A stretch of 64,000 nt of DNA from Triatoma infestans (GCA_011037195.1 JAAEAF010000260.1:1-64000); one strand, 5' to 3'. Counted from the stretch's first letter, positions 45,945-57,407 are shown. The notes: a model not told the origin generated them from the letters alone. Translations and numbers: made by a program.

Positions 45945-46650
45945 ATTTGTGTGTGTGTGTGTGTGGGTCAGTCTAATACAAAAAAAAAAAATGCAAATCG
46001 CAATAAGTCCAATGATAATATTTCGTTTATGCTCTTCATAGGAGCTGATAAGATTTTGGTCAATAACTGTCAACCGGAAGTATCACTTTACTGAATCGAT
46101 TTTTTTTTCTCCCTTTTTGCAATTTTCACAGAAAATGGTTCCACAGATTTCCTTTAAACGTAGTATATCAACTATCCATATAATGAGCTAAATTTTTTAT
46201 TTGTAATATTTCTCCAGAAAAATTCATTCAAGGGGTGGTTTCCATGGAGAGTTGGTGTTATTTTAGTTTATTACACAATTCTATCATCTATATAATATTA
46301 ATTAGAATTAAATATGTGACCAAAATTCCGAATTTGTAAGGAAGTGCGACTTTACTGAACAATTTTTTAAACTGAAAAAACACCAATGGGTTTTCATTGA
46401 TCTTGATTTATTGACTATACATACAGAGAAACTCAGCACTCCTGTTAGTAACTTTTTGCAAACAAAAAAAAATCAATCAAGGGAGGTTTTGTGGGAAGGA
46501 GGCGAGATTATTATGCTTTCCACAAAAAAATGTAGTTTTTGTAATGTTTAGATTCTCTCATTCATAAAACAGAATTAGTGAATTGTAACCATGTAAATCG
46601 CAGTAACAGAAAGTCGTACGAGTGTTTCACACATCAAATTTTTTTTTTTT
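45945..46650 (+). repeat. H/M repeat family copy with H end
   Basis: Starts in the TG slot (45948-45966), then GTCAACCGGAAGTATCACTT, a module (AAAATTCATTCAAGGGG), a second shorter module and the H end (GCAGTAACAGAAAGTCG, GAGTGTTTCACACATC, T-run). Confidence 0.85.
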
Positions 46651-47695
46651 ATATATTCATTAGACCGGATTTCCTGTCCTCATTGTTGGGCTAATAAAAT
46701 TTTTATCTTTTACTCTCGTTACTACAAAAATTATAATAATTAATTGTAACAGAAATAAAATAAAGTAATTTATTGCCACTAATAAGGTTGGCTAATTTCC
46801 GGTTATACATTAAAATATTTATTATTCTAACAAATTATATTGTATAATATAAAATTATGTGATTACATTTAACCGTTATTATGTAATTATATTTATTAAT
46901 ATTTTAATTAAATATTTTATATAATATTATATTTACCATTTTCACATTTTAGGTAGTATCTCTCCCAAATTACTAATTTAATTATCACGATAATGAAATG
47001 ATTTCCCATTTGGGTAATTAAATAATTAAATGAAATATAATTAAGTTTAATGAATTTGTAAAATTTATATTAATACTTTTTATTTTATTTCATTGGATTC
47101 ATAAATTTCAATTTTACAGCAAATTAGGTTGTTTTTTTTTAAAATTTATTCTTCAGATCATTTCAGATGGTAAATCAGCCAAAAAAATTGTTACTGTGAG
47201 ATGGTACAAATTGTATTCGTGTAGAAATTTTCCATTGAAATTTAAGATCTGGTATTCGTAAATGCTTTAAATGTGTAGTGTTCACTCACATGACTTTCTC
47301 TTAGTGTAAATATCATAATTTTAATTTACTAATTTTCATTTGAAATGCAATTTTAAATGATCATATAGTTGCTCTTTACTATATGATAGTTTCTTTTATT
47401 TATTTTATTTCCTAGCTACAATAAACTTGTAGCCAGGGTGTTTATTTTCAACTTGCTCCAGACAGAGTAATACATATTATATAAATAATCAGATTTTAAT
47501 ACTAATTAAAACAAGTATAAAAATATTATACTATATAAAATGGCTTCTTATAAAATACGTAAAGGCCATATGTAACCGAAACTAAGAACTCTTAATTGAA
47601 AAGTAAATATTGACAAGACGTAGATAGTGTTGACATATGTAATATGTATATATACATGATATACGATATATCAAATAATAATTAATGTTTGTTGT
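46651..47695. other. AT-rich DNA with a solitary H end at about 47276-47400
   Basis: GTTCACTCACATGACTTTCT followed by TTAATTTACTAATTTTCATT is a degraded H end in minus orientation. The rest is AT-rich without recognisable content. Confidence 0.5.
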
Positions 47696-47761
47696 GGTTG
47701 GTTCTGCAGAGCTGGAAAGCATCAGAAACATTTTCCGTGATAGCCCGCTTCTTTTTGTGGT

Positions 47762-47798
47762 CATCGACCGGTTTCGGGCGTTCGCCCATCTTCAGGAT
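47762..47798 (-). ncRNA. hammerhead-like motif, left arm
   Basis: On the minus strand: CATC (stem I), CTGAAGA core (fits C-U-G-A-N-G-A), TGGGCGAACGCCC (stem II hairpin GGGC/GCCC), GAAA, then AC-CG-GTC (two-pair stem III and cleavage-site triplet GUC) and GATG, which pairs with CATC. One extra T sits between the core and stem II, which may weaken or abolish activity. Secondary structure was judged by eye only. Confidence 0.45.
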
Positions 47799-47903
47799 GC
47801 GTTTGTCACACAGTGTCACAGTCAGTTGTCACAGAGCAAATGAGAGTGGGTAAACTGAATTTGCTCTGTGCAAGTCTGTGTTATCACACTGTGTGACAAA
47901 ATA

Positions 47904-47942
47904 CATCCTGAAGATGGACGAACGCCCGAAAACCGGTCGATG
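47904..47942 (+). ncRNA. hammerhead-like motif, right arm (degenerate)
   Basis: Inverted twin of the motif at 47762-47798: CATC, CTGAAGA, TGGACGAACGCCC, then GAAAACCGGTC and GATG. It has an extra A after GAAA and one changed base in stem II, so it is probably less functional than the left-arm version. Confidence 0.35.
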
Positions 47943-48187
47943 ACCACAAAAAGAAGCAGGCTATCACGGAAAATGTCTCTGATAATAATTAATGTTTGGT
48001 TGTTTATTGGCCGTTAGAGTAGAATATTATTAAAATTAGTGAGGTTCGGCCAGAAGTTAAAACAAGATATGAATTTCTGCTGTTTCGATAAATTTATTAT
48101 CTCTTTTCCAAGGCAAAAAAAGCATTCTGATTGTGTAGTGTGTAAAGGCGTAATGTAATTGTTGTGTAATAGATATCTTATTGTTGT

Positions 48188-48560
48188 TGGTCCGTAGAGC
48201 TGGAAAGCTTCAGAGATATTTTCCATGATAGCCTGCTTCATTTTGTGATCATCGACAAAGTTTTGAGTGTTCTCGAAATTCGTTATATAAAAAAATCAGT
48301 TTATACGCTCAGTTTCTTTTTTCGAGTTTCAGTTTATACACTTCAGTTTTTATGCGATTTTTCTCGAAATGGCTCCAAAGATTTTCTTTAAACTTAGCAT
48401 AACTACACACTTAGATATACATTATTTGAAATATATAAACTGATATGGATTATGTAAACTGATTTTGCTCTATGCAAGTCTGTGTTATTAAACTGTATAT
48501 CAAAACATCTTAAAAGATAGGCGAATGCCCGAAACCGGTATCACGGAAAATATCTCTGAT
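48188..48560. mobile_element. second, decayed copy of the palindrome, interrupted
   Basis: 48193-48275 matches the left arm (TAGAGCTGGAAAGCTTCAGA, TTTTCCATGATAGCCTGCTT, GATCATCGACAAAGTTTTG). 48463-48560 matches the loop and right arm (TTTGCTCTATGCAAGTCTGT, GGCGAATGCCCGAAACCGGT, ATCACGGAAAATATCTCTGA). About 190 bp between them includes H/M-family sequence. Confidence 0.7.
48345..48425 (+). repeat. H/M repeat family fragment inside palindrome copy
   Basis: ATGCGATTTTTCTCGAAATG, CAAAGATTTTCTTTAAACTT and an ACTACACACTTAGATATA segment, the standard module start. Confidence 0.7.
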
Positions 48561-48574
48561 ATAAATGTGACTAT

Positions 48575-49085
48575 GTAACAGCATAGCTGTTAAAACGAAA
48601 TAAAAGTAGAAAGTTCGAACTTGAACATTCCGTTTAGATAGCTGACAGAAAGTTATCTTGTCAAAATTCCTTACCCGGAAGTACCCTTTACTGAGTAGGT
48701 TTTTTTTTGTCAATTCTGAGATTTTCTGGAATACAGCTTCAACAGTTTTCTTTAAACTTAGCGTATCAACTACATGTACAACATTTATTCGAAAGATTTT
48801 TCTGGAAAATTCATTTAAGAGGCTCTTTGTGGAGTGGTGGGGTTATGTTTTCTTCTAAAGTGCTATTTCAGTATTATATACAATTCTATCATCTAAATAA
48901 TATTAATTAAAATTAAATATGTTGCCAAAATTCCGAGTTTGAAGAAAATCGGTTAAAGTGTGGTTTTTTCGACGATTTTCTTCATAAAAATACCGACGAA
49001 CTTCATTAAATTTATTTTACTAAATATACATACAGAGGCCTATCACTTTTATTTGAAACTTTTTTCATTTAAAGAAATTTTGCGG
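48575..49085 (+). repeat. H/M repeat family, copy lacking both ends
   Basis: GTAGAAAGTTCGAACTTG, TTCCGTTTAGATAGCTGACA, CTTACCCGGAAGTACCCTTT, AAAATTCATTTAAGAGG, TATCATCTAAATAATATTAA and a partial second module that ends in a G-run at 49084. Confidence 0.8.
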
Positions 49086-50349
49086 GGGGGGGTGGTCAAG
49101 TATAAAACTATAAACTAGGAGTGAAAGTCGATACCATCAAGCAAGAATTGAACCCGTTGAATGAAATACGAGTATGTATTTGACCGCTTTATCTAAGTAG
49201 CACCAAAACTGTCCGACTGGACGTATATATTTATTTAAATCTAGAGGGAAACGGGAGAACTAACTATCATAGCTATTGTTACATCAGGACTATGCCATAC
49301 TTAGTATCCTTAAAAGTATTGTGCATATGTCCAGGCGCCATAAATGAGATATCAATTTAAGTAAGTGTAATGGGCCTCCGCTAATGACTAAGTTAGTGGA
49401 TATCACTGACGTGGCGGCCGTATGGTGTAGTGATCTGTGTGGGTGTGCATAATGGGGGGGGGGAGATGGGATATCACACCGAGAGCGTGCACAGAGAGTT
49501 AGCACAAGTAGCAATCAATTACTGGTGGAAGGAGGTGAAGTGGTGACGGAAGTTCGGCTTGTCACAATACCCCTATTCACACACAACACACACATAACAA
49601 TAAACACATACACACAGACACACAATAGTCTCTCTTGCTGCTATCTCCTCCTACTTCCTCCTACTGATAATCCCTTCCCTCCTAGAACCACCTACTAACT
49701 CTCACCCCATTAAATATCCCTGTTTATCTTTAGGCCACTTCCCCGTTACCTTCTCATCTCCACCACTACTATCCCATAGTTCAGCCAGCTGGCTCAAACT
49801 ATTCATAGCTTTTTATTTGTGTGTGTATGTTTTTGTGTTGATTTCTAAGTTTCCACTTTTACTATATTTGCTTTCCATTGCCCGAAGGAAGACATACTAG
49901 AGATGGATGATCGTGCGAACTATCTCACGAACCATCCACTCTCTTAGCTTATTTTGCGTCATTATTATTGCTTCCCATTTTAGATACAATTCAATAACTT
50001 TTTCTTTTCATACCGTATAATAGTGTTCATTGCGTTCAGAACTTAGTTTACCGTGACTAAACTATCATTCAATACCATAACATTGGCTTAATGTATCTTA
50101 TAGTTGCCATACAAAGATGTCAGTCAACCATTTAAAGGTTTATTTAATATTGCCTATTGTGTGATTACATTATTATTTAAGTAGGAGTATTATTTTGAAT
50201 TAGACCTAAATAGTTTTACATTAAATGGCTTTTTACAATAATAGTTTATAGTTTAATTTATGAAAGCATTCGGGAAGAATAACCAAATTTTATGAAAGCT
50301 TCTCAAATCTTTCAATTAGCAACTTCCAACTTAATTAATTTCTATTAGT
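49086..50349. other. GC-richer low-copy island (49370-49950), then AT-rich DNA
   Basis: CA-rich and CT-rich stretches at 49570-49690. No repeat family sequence or protein domain was recognised. Confidence 0.4.
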
Positions 50350-50395
50350 GATGTAAGAGGAAGTATTGCAGTAGTGTCAAATTTACGATATTGAG
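50350..50395 (+). repeat. H/M repeat family, M-end stub
   Basis: TGTAAGAGGAAGTATTGCAG, TGTCAAATTTACGATATTGA: M-side block cut off by the LINE fragment. Confidence 0.6.
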
Positions 50396-50690
50396 TTGCC
50401 ATCTTCCAGCTCTGTTTCTGGATACTTCATTTTGATAGAGAAACTCGTTCTTCAAGTCATCAAATACCAGCTTGTCTCTTGCTTTCTGCTCGTATTTCTA
50501 TGCCCCATTGTGGAATCTTGCTTCAGGTATACTTTTTCCTCATCCGAAATCGAGCCGAGATACTTGAATATTCACATTTTTGTATTCATCATCTTCCGAA
50601 TTGTATTGTTCATTTCGTCCTATTATCATGTATTCCGTTTTTTGGTAGATTTATCTTCATGCCCCATTTTTAAACTAGTTTAAGAATTTC
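50396..50690 (-). pseudogene. decayed LINE reverse transcriptase fragment
   Basis: On the minus strand, frames in succession give GMKINLPK, then KTEYMIIGRNEQYN (normal form G-L-K-I-N-x-x-K-T-E-Y-M), then FKYLGSISDEEKVYLK, the region just after the catalytic F-A-D-D motif of insect LINEs. At least three frameshifts are present. Open frames on the plus strand here are shadows. Confidence 0.75.
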
Positions 50691-52279
50691 CTTAATCATA
50701 AAGTTTAAAAATCCACTTGGTCCGGCCAAAAAAAAAGCAGATATCTAACTAAACTTTCGTCAACAATACGAAAATTTCATCCATTTAATTTAAATCTTAT
50801 TTTTATTTTAAATTTTTTAAAAAGAAATAAATTAAAACAAAAGGAAACGTCATTTTCTATTCAAGCTTTTTAATACCTAGTAGATTAATATTTTCCGTGA
50901 TATATAACATTTTACTGCATTGCTATTATATAAAGAGGTATATAATTAGGAGCTGAACCGTTAGATAGAAATTTAAATCAATTTTAGGTAGTTTGTAATG
51001 TAGGTATAAATATTTATATAGGAATACATATTTATTTATATTCTAAGTCATTTACAACAAAAATTACTTTCCATTGAACTAAACTAATAAAAATTAACAT
51101 AAAATGGAATTGAAATTAAGTTATCTTGTGGTGAAACAAGCTTCAATTTTAATTTAAATTGTATGTTTAATATATGTACATAGGAAAGTAATTGACCACG
51201 ATAAGAAATTAGAGAAACTCTTGCGTTTATCAGAATATTTTAACTAATAAGTGATATTAGGGCATTAATAGTGTGATATGTGGAAAGCCACATGCCTGTG
51301 ATAACTTGAAGATATATATATATATATATATACACTCACATATTATATGGTAATATACACGGAAACTTTGTGGTTCTAACAGAGTAACCATAGTAACCTC
51401 AAGGCTTCTTTTTTTTTTTTTTTTCTATCTTAACATTCTTAATTTTAACATATTTTTAACATAAACAATTTTGCCGACATAATACTCATTTACATATCTG
51501 AACGGCCATCTTTAAAAATCTAACTTGTTTGTTATATAAAGTTTATAGATGTATCTATATATGTGTGTGTGTGTGTGTGTGTTTTAATGTACTGACTTTC
51601 TTTAAGCAACCAATGGCGTTTTACAGATTGGTTAATTTAAAAGCTGGGAGAGGTGGTAACTAGCTGTCTTTGTTACTCTTAAATAACTTCAGAATTTTTT
51701 TAATTTTTATTGTTGCCTAGATATTTTCACTGAATGAACTTTGGCTCTAACCTATTGTAATGACTGTTTTGTAAAAGTATCGTTCACCAAGCAATACTTA
51801 ACGATCATACATACTTAGTACTTAACGATGAGATGTCTCTCTTTCTTGTTCTCTCTGTTAGCATTAATCAAATTTTTAATTAAGGTTATCTTAGTGTAAT
51901 GTTGTATGCTTTGTTATTATAAAGCGATTTCTTTGTTCAGAATAAGACATAAATTTTAAACAAAAACTTTTAAAACAGGCGGAAGTAGTCAGGTAAACTT
52001 TCAATTAATATAAGATAATATGTGTGTGGCAGCGCCTTCAGCAAAAATCAACGGCAGTTTGTAAATTAAACTTATGACGATAAAACGCGAAAAAAACAAC
52101 AAAACTCAAGAACCTATTCTGCAAATTCGCGTTGCATTTAATTAATCTTTGTATTATTTACATGTTCGCATAATGTTACACTTTTTGCACTTTTGAGGAC
52201 AGTTTTACATTACCTTTGCTTCCTTCCAGAATCCTGGAAAAATCAATTTAAAAATTCCTTGGAAAAATGTTTCATATAA
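50691..52279. other. AT-rich DNA with microsatellites
   Basis: AT repeat at about 51311-51332, T-run at 51410-51424, TG repeat at about 51563-51582. No gene or H/M copy was recognised. Confidence 0.5.
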
Positions 52280-53115
52280 AAAAAAAATCTGGTGTGAAAC
52301 ACTCACACAACTTTCGCTCATTTCTGTTCTCAAAATTATAATTGACAAATTTTATAGTTTGTGTACCAAATTTAACGAAATCCGTCGAAAACTGTTCACT
52401 AAAAGCGCACTTTCGGTTTACTGAATTTCTTAAAACTCGGAATTTTTGCCATATATTTATTTCTAATTAATTTTGTTTGGATGATAGAATTGTATAATCA
52501 ACTGTGATAGCACTTTAGAGAAATATAACCCCACCCCTCACCTAAAAGTGCCCTTAAATGAATTTTCCCAGAGAAATGATTTAAATAAAAGTTGTAGATC
52601 TTTGCATGTTTAGTTTATATACGAAGTTTCAAGAAGATCGTCGGAGCCATTTTTGAGAAAATTGCGAAAAAAGAGAAAAAATAATTTAGTAAATTGGTAA
52701 AGTAAACGCACTTCCGGTTATCCGATTTTTTCAAACTCGGAATTTCAACAACATATTTAATTCTAATTAACATTATTTAGATGACAGAATTATCTAATAA
52801 ACTGAAATAGCACTTTAGATGAAACCTAACCGCACCCCTCCCCAAAAGGGCCCTTAAATGCATTTTCCCGGAGAAATGTTTCAGATAAAAGTTGTAGCTC
52901 TTTGTATGTGTGGTTGATGTTCCAAGTTTAAAGAAAATCGTCGGAGCCATTTTTGAGAAAATTGCAAAAAAGTAAAAAGTCCAACTAGTAAAGTGGTACT
53001 TCCGGTTGAGGAATATTGACAGATAACGTACTGTCAGATCCCATGGTGATACTTGAACGGAATATCAAGTTTCAACTTTCTAAGTTTTTCGTTTTTGAGC
53101 TATGCTGTCCACATA

Positions 53116-53161
<46 letters not shown>

Positions 53162-53289
53162 ATTTGCTAAAAATCACTTTTTTGGACTCAGGGGACCTCA
53201 AAACGGATATTTCTGGTGAAAACTCGATATCGAAAATTTGACACGATTACAATACTTCCCCTCTTCCTAGAGTAAGAGAAAGTAAAAAT
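52280..53289 (-). repeat. H/M repeat family, best complete copy (reference copy)
   Basis: From left: H end (AAATCTGGTGTGAAACACTC, then AACTTTCGCTC), a first module (52410-52710), a second module (52711-53000) repeating the first at a 300-bp offset, the CTTCCGGTTGAGGAATATTG block, GGAATATCAAGTTTC, a (CA)n slot at 53113-53160, TTGCTAAAAATCACTTTTTT, AACTCGATATCGAAAATTTG, ACGATTACAATACTTCC and the M end (AGAGTAAGAGAAAGTAAAAA). Total length about 1010 bp. No open frame longer than chance. Confidence 0.9.
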
Positions 53290-53295
53290 GAAAGT

Positions 53296-53545
53296 GTTAC
53301 AAGTGTATTCAATGAGTATGGAAAGCTGAAAGAAAATCATTTGGAGCCGTTTGCGAGAAAATTGCGATAAACTGAAAAAAAATCAATAAAGTCACACTTG
53401 CCCGTTGGATGATAGATTTTGGCCGACACCTTAGTATCATCGGATGCGATGATAGTACCTAAATGGTATATCAAGTTTAGTTATTCTACTCACACCCACA
53501 AATACATATCGAGTAATACCTAAAAACATATTGTATTTCGTGTCG
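53296..53545 (-). repeat. H/M repeat family, M-half fragment
   Basis: GAAAGAAAATCATTTGGAGC, TTTTGGCCGACACCTTAGTA, AAATGGTATATCAAGTTTAG and TTTCGTGTCGAATTTTCG in minus order. Confidence 0.75.
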
Positions 53546-53569
53546 AATTTTCGAAATTGAGTATAAATA

Positions 53570-54018
53570 TAAATTGAGTTTTAATCACTTTTTATTTGTA
53601 TCTTTTTCCCGGGAAAATAGATTTTTCGGGTAGTTCTGGGAGAAGGGGGACAATAATTTCAAGCTTTCCTCTACAGTACCACTTCAATGTAGTATATGGT
53701 TTTGCCATCTACCTGATATTACACATTAGAAGCGGATAGAATTCCAAATTTGAAGAAAATCGTTTAAGCGGAAGTGTGATTTTACAGAATAGATTTTCCG
53801 AAAACTCGATTTTGGAGAAGTTTTGGAGGTTTGTTGGTTTTGACATAGAGAGTACTACATAAGGCCGCTCAGGTATACAAGTAAAATCCCCACCACCATG
53901 TTTATGGCCAGCCCAACTAAACTTGTGACATTGCAATTTTAAAGAAAACGTCTTGATTACATTGTACTTATTAATTAGATTAAGTGAAAGCCATGTCAGT
54001 GTTTTACACCAAAGTCGT
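53570..54018 (+). repeat. H/M repeat family, H-half copy
   Basis: AATCACTTTTTATTTGTATC, GGTAGTTCTGGGAGAAGG, CAATGTAGTATATGGTTTTG, AATCGTTTAAGCGGAAGTG, GGCCGCTCAGGTATACAAGT and a degraded H end (GTGAAAGCCATGTCAGTG, then TTTTACACCAAAG). Confidence 0.85.
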
Positions 54019-54029
54019 ATTAGTTTGTT

Positions 54030-54128
54030 TTGTGTATTCAAAGTGATCTCAAAGCGTTTATTCCTGATGAAAAATCAAATTTCGAACATTTGACACTGCG
54101 ATCCTTGTACAACAATGAGAAGTAAGTT
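54030..54128 (-). repeat. H/M repeat family, M-end fragment
   Basis: GTTTATTCCTGATGAAAAAT, CGAACATTTGACACTGCGAT, ACAATGAGAAGTAAGTTA. Confidence 0.6.
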
Positions 54129-55199
54129 ACAATTAAAAAAAAAGGACTGGAATTTAGAACAATGGTAAAATTCACTGTTATTCGGTGCGAACTGTTTTCT
54201 AGTATTCCAGGCCAGAACTATCAAACTAGCTGCACAGGCCGCCAGCGTTGTCTTAATGGCCTAACTTGAGTAATTCAGGGTTTTGTTGTCTTTTGTCGTT
54301 TGTTAGTAGTAATGTTGTGGAATAGAGCAGCTCCTGGTCTCTGGCTGTAGAATATAGAACTATGTGTTCGTATGGGAATGAGTTTACCAGGGGACATTGT
54401 AATCAGAGAGTGAGAGGAGTCGGCGGTGGAGAACTTGAAAGCCGCCCATGTATTATCTCGTGACGAATTATGGGGCCACTTCCATTGTCTTACAACACTA
54501 CCACCCTACTACCATCCGTTTGTACACCCTGGGTACTCCCTCTTCCCTCGACTCTTCTTCTATCCATACATGCATGGTACCATGCAAAGAGCGGAAGAGA
54601 ATGGGTGAGTTGGATGCCTAGCGCACTTCTTCCCCTTCTTCCCCTATCAACCCACGTTCAGAATTAATTAGACAACTTTTCCCCCCTCCGACAAACAGAA
54701 GCTGTAATGGGGATAGTATGAATTATAGCAGTTGACAACCCGAATTATATAGAGATTGTCTCGCGGTCATTCTCCTGCGAAATTTGTGGGGCTTTTGTGA
54801 TTATGTTTGCATTTTGGTTCTTTTTTTGATATGTGTTCCTAATTGTATGCTGCTTTCATTAGAAAATTTGGGTATGAATTAGTGTCCCATTAGAGAGAAC
54901 TGCTGTAAGGTCCGCGTAGGGGCGAATCAGACCAATACATTCTTCCGGGATGTATATACTAGTTTTTTTTTAGCCATCAGCCATGTATCATATATGGAAG
55001 CAAACCTCCATGATATCCTAGCTTAACAACTGGTATCCCAGCTTAACAACATGAACTATACCTTCCCCCGACGGATACTTACACCACTTAGAGTCTCCCT
55101 TTCCTTGCCCAAAACACAATTTTCATCTAGTATTCACCAGTTTGGTCAGCCTCCCTCACTTTGATCTTTACCGCGGCGTCTCCTCTTCTCCGGCCGGTA
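54129..55199. other. GC-richer low-copy island (54170-54760) and unassigned DNA
   Basis: Overlapping 60-65-codon open frames at 54426-54667 are Leu/Pro/Ser-rich with no domain. No H/M sequence was seen. Confidence 0.4.
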
Positions 55200-55410
55200 C
55201 TAGAGCAGTTTTTTTTTGTTTTCGTCCATTGGGTGTCTCCATGTCGTGAGAATGTTGGTTCTGCTCTGCACAAGAAGCCATATTTCCTTGTTAGGGATGA
55301 GTTTCATCCGCAAGCCTCTACACCTTCGCCTCCAGAAGTCCATTTCTATTACTAGAAGAGTCCTTTCCAGCTTGGTTTTAACCGACAAACACTCCCAACC
55401 GTATAAAGAT
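55200..55410 (-). pseudogene. decayed LINE reverse transcriptase tail
   Basis: The minus strand encodes LYGWECLSVKTKLERTLLVI, then EMDFWRRRCRGLRM, PNKEIWLLVQSRTNIL, matching the Y-G-x-E-x-W, E-M-x-F-W-R-R and N-x-E-I-R blocks of the same LINE type as the remnant at 3770-4215. Only about 65 codons remain, mostly in one frame. Key catalytic regions are missing. Confidence 0.7.
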
Positions 55411-55989
55411 TTTTTAAGATTTTACTTGCTACGAAAAAAAATCTAGCTTGGATGATTAATAAATATTAATAAATCTGTAATATTAAAGTCTTTATTTATA
55501 TAAAAAAATATGAATACAAATAAAGTAGTCATTTATATTGGAAAATATATAATATGAACGTTTTATTTATTTTTTCCAGAAATCACGTAAGGTTTATTGT
55601 TACATTTTTTCTTCTTTTTTTTTTAAATTACCTCTCTTTGTTCTTAAAAATTTATTAAATATTACGTGACGAGCTCTTCCAGACATTTCAGTTATTAACA
55701 ATTTACAATCCGCTTACAATATCCGCTTTACAACATTCCCTCCGCTTTTCAATCGCCATTTTGCTGACTAATAAAGAAATCTTTTAATATTAAATTACGA
55801 AGAAATTTATTTCATATTAAATTAATTAAAATACAATTTTTTCTCATTCATATTAATAATACTTTAAAAAAAAGAAGAAATTCTGATAACTAAATTCAAT
55901 AAAGTTTAGCGATATAGCGGTGTTTTTTAATCTGTGTTTTATTAGTAATTTACTTTGGTTATTTTTTACGTGGATTTTTTTAATTTAAG
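55411..55989. other. AT-rich DNA, nothing recognised
   Basis: No repeat or coding signal. Confidence 0.45.
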
Positions 55990-56176
55990 TCGCGTCAAGA
56001 TGTATGGTCATTGGCGCCCAGAGTCTTCTCATTGCACAGCCGGCCTCCGGACAGTGTTCTCCCTTTACGGGCAGCAACACTGTCCGGTGAAGAGAAAATC
56101 TAAGGGCAACCCAGCTAGACTCGAACCGGGTATCTTCGCGTGGGAGTTAGTACGCCAACCACTCAGCTAATACGTG
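55990..56176 (-). mobile_element. tRNA-derived SINE-like element
   Basis: On the minus strand from about 56176, TTAGCTGAGTGGTTGG matches an RNA polymerase III A box and, about 35 bases on, GGTTCGAGTCT matches a B box. Together they form a tRNA-like head (about 56107-56176) whose acceptor arms do not pair well, so it is not a working tRNA. The body then contains a perfect 12-bp stem (56047-56058 with 56076-56087, CCGGACAGTGTT and complement). The far border is uncertain. Confidence 0.6.
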
Positions 56177-56279
56177 GAATTGATATATATAAACTGGTTT
56201 ATGAATTACTTGAAAAATAATTCTAACTCCACCTACAGATTTACAAATATTGTTTAACTAGCTTTAGTATTTATTGAGA

Positions 56280-57140
56280 ATAAAATATGATTTGAAACAC
56301 TCACACAACTTTCCCTTATAGCACGACTTGCAGTTGTTAATGTTTCTAAATGGCCAGTTTTCTTGAAACTTCTTAGTTTTACTGAATATTAGTTGCCTTT
56401 ATTATATTGTACACATGAGACACAATCTATAGTGATTGGTAATTTTTTGAGCGGAGCTTCTCAAAGTGGGCGGCGGGTGCGTGAGATGTTATTTTGAGGA
56501 GCCGCATACGAGAAATAATAAATAGAGTATCATAGATTCCATTAAATAATTAAATATGAAAGCAGGAAACAAAAATTACCGACTTATTAAGAATTGATTT
56601 TTATAAACTGAATGTTTCTTATAATTTTAGAAATAAGTTGATCTTGCTCCACACATTGACTTTTTTATACAACTCACTGGCAGGCACATTCCTCTTATCG
56701 AACTGTGAGAATTATTTTAATTTCTTTATTTTACTATTTCTCTTAATTCTCTTTATTTCTTCTCTTTTTTTTGACATTTCGCACATTAAACGGCATACAA
56801 AAAAAAATGTCCCAAATACTTCCACAGTTCAAGGACAAAATTCCCCGATAAAAATATGTCAAGGAATCAGTTGTAGCTGTTTATACGTATGTATCTATAG
56901 TTAATTTTCCAAGTTTAAAGAAAATCGTTGAGTCGTTTTCGAGAAAGTCTCAAAAATTGGAAAAAAAAACATTCATTTAAGTCGCTCTTTTAAGTCACAA
57001 CCGATTCTTTTTAAACTCGCGATTTCGGCAACAAATTTAATTCTGATTAATATTATATAAATGAATGGTATAATAAACTTTTTTGAAAATGTGACACGAT
57101 CGCAATATACTTCCTCTAAGAGAAAGTAAGAGAAAGGCTT
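56280..57140 (-). repeat. H/M repeat family copy with unrelated middle
   Basis: H end at the left (AATATGATTTGAAACACTCA, CAACTTTCCCTTAT) to about 56400. 56400-56840 is non-family DNA with an 88-codon Leu/Phe-rich frame of no recognised identity. The copy resumes at about 56840 (AAAAATATGTCAAGGAATCA, AAAGAAAATCGTTGAGTCG) and ends at an M end (CGATCGCAATATACTTCCTC, AGAGAAAGTAAGAG). Confidence 0.7.
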
Positions 57141-57407
57141 TAAAAAAGAAAAAAAAGAAAAAAAGAACTTACTAGAAAATGGTCTGAGTATATTTTTTTA
57201 CACCAAAACCAGAAGTAGTAGACAGTCACTGAAAACAGTTTGGATGTAAAGGTGGGTGTTACTATGACAACATCCTCCACTACCACCGCCAGTGGAACCA
57301 CGCTATTGTAGTGCGAGTTTTCATTCACAAAAATTTTCTGACTCATTCATAAATAAATTTGTGTTGTTTTATTTTATTTTTATCTTACTACTGCTGTCAA
57401 GTGTTTT

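Larger units (their letters stand above)
47696..47983. mobile_element. large palindrome (foldback, Penelope-like termini)
   Basis: Arms of about 120 bp (47721-47843 and 47859-47983) are inverted copies with few mismatches. The left arm begins ATCAGAAACATTTTCCGTGA and the right arm ends with its complement. Each arm contains, in opposite orientation, CCTGAAGATGG followed by AACGCCCGAAA and CCGGTCGATG, a motif associated with Penelope-like elements in arthropods. A flanking AGAGCTGGAAAGC at about 47707-47719 recurs at the start of the second copy at 48188. Nothing is encoded. Confidence 0.85.

Noticed and set aside
56107..56176. Functional tRNA gene
   Set aside because: A and B boxes are present but acceptor and anticodon arms do not pair properly; SINE-like head preferred.
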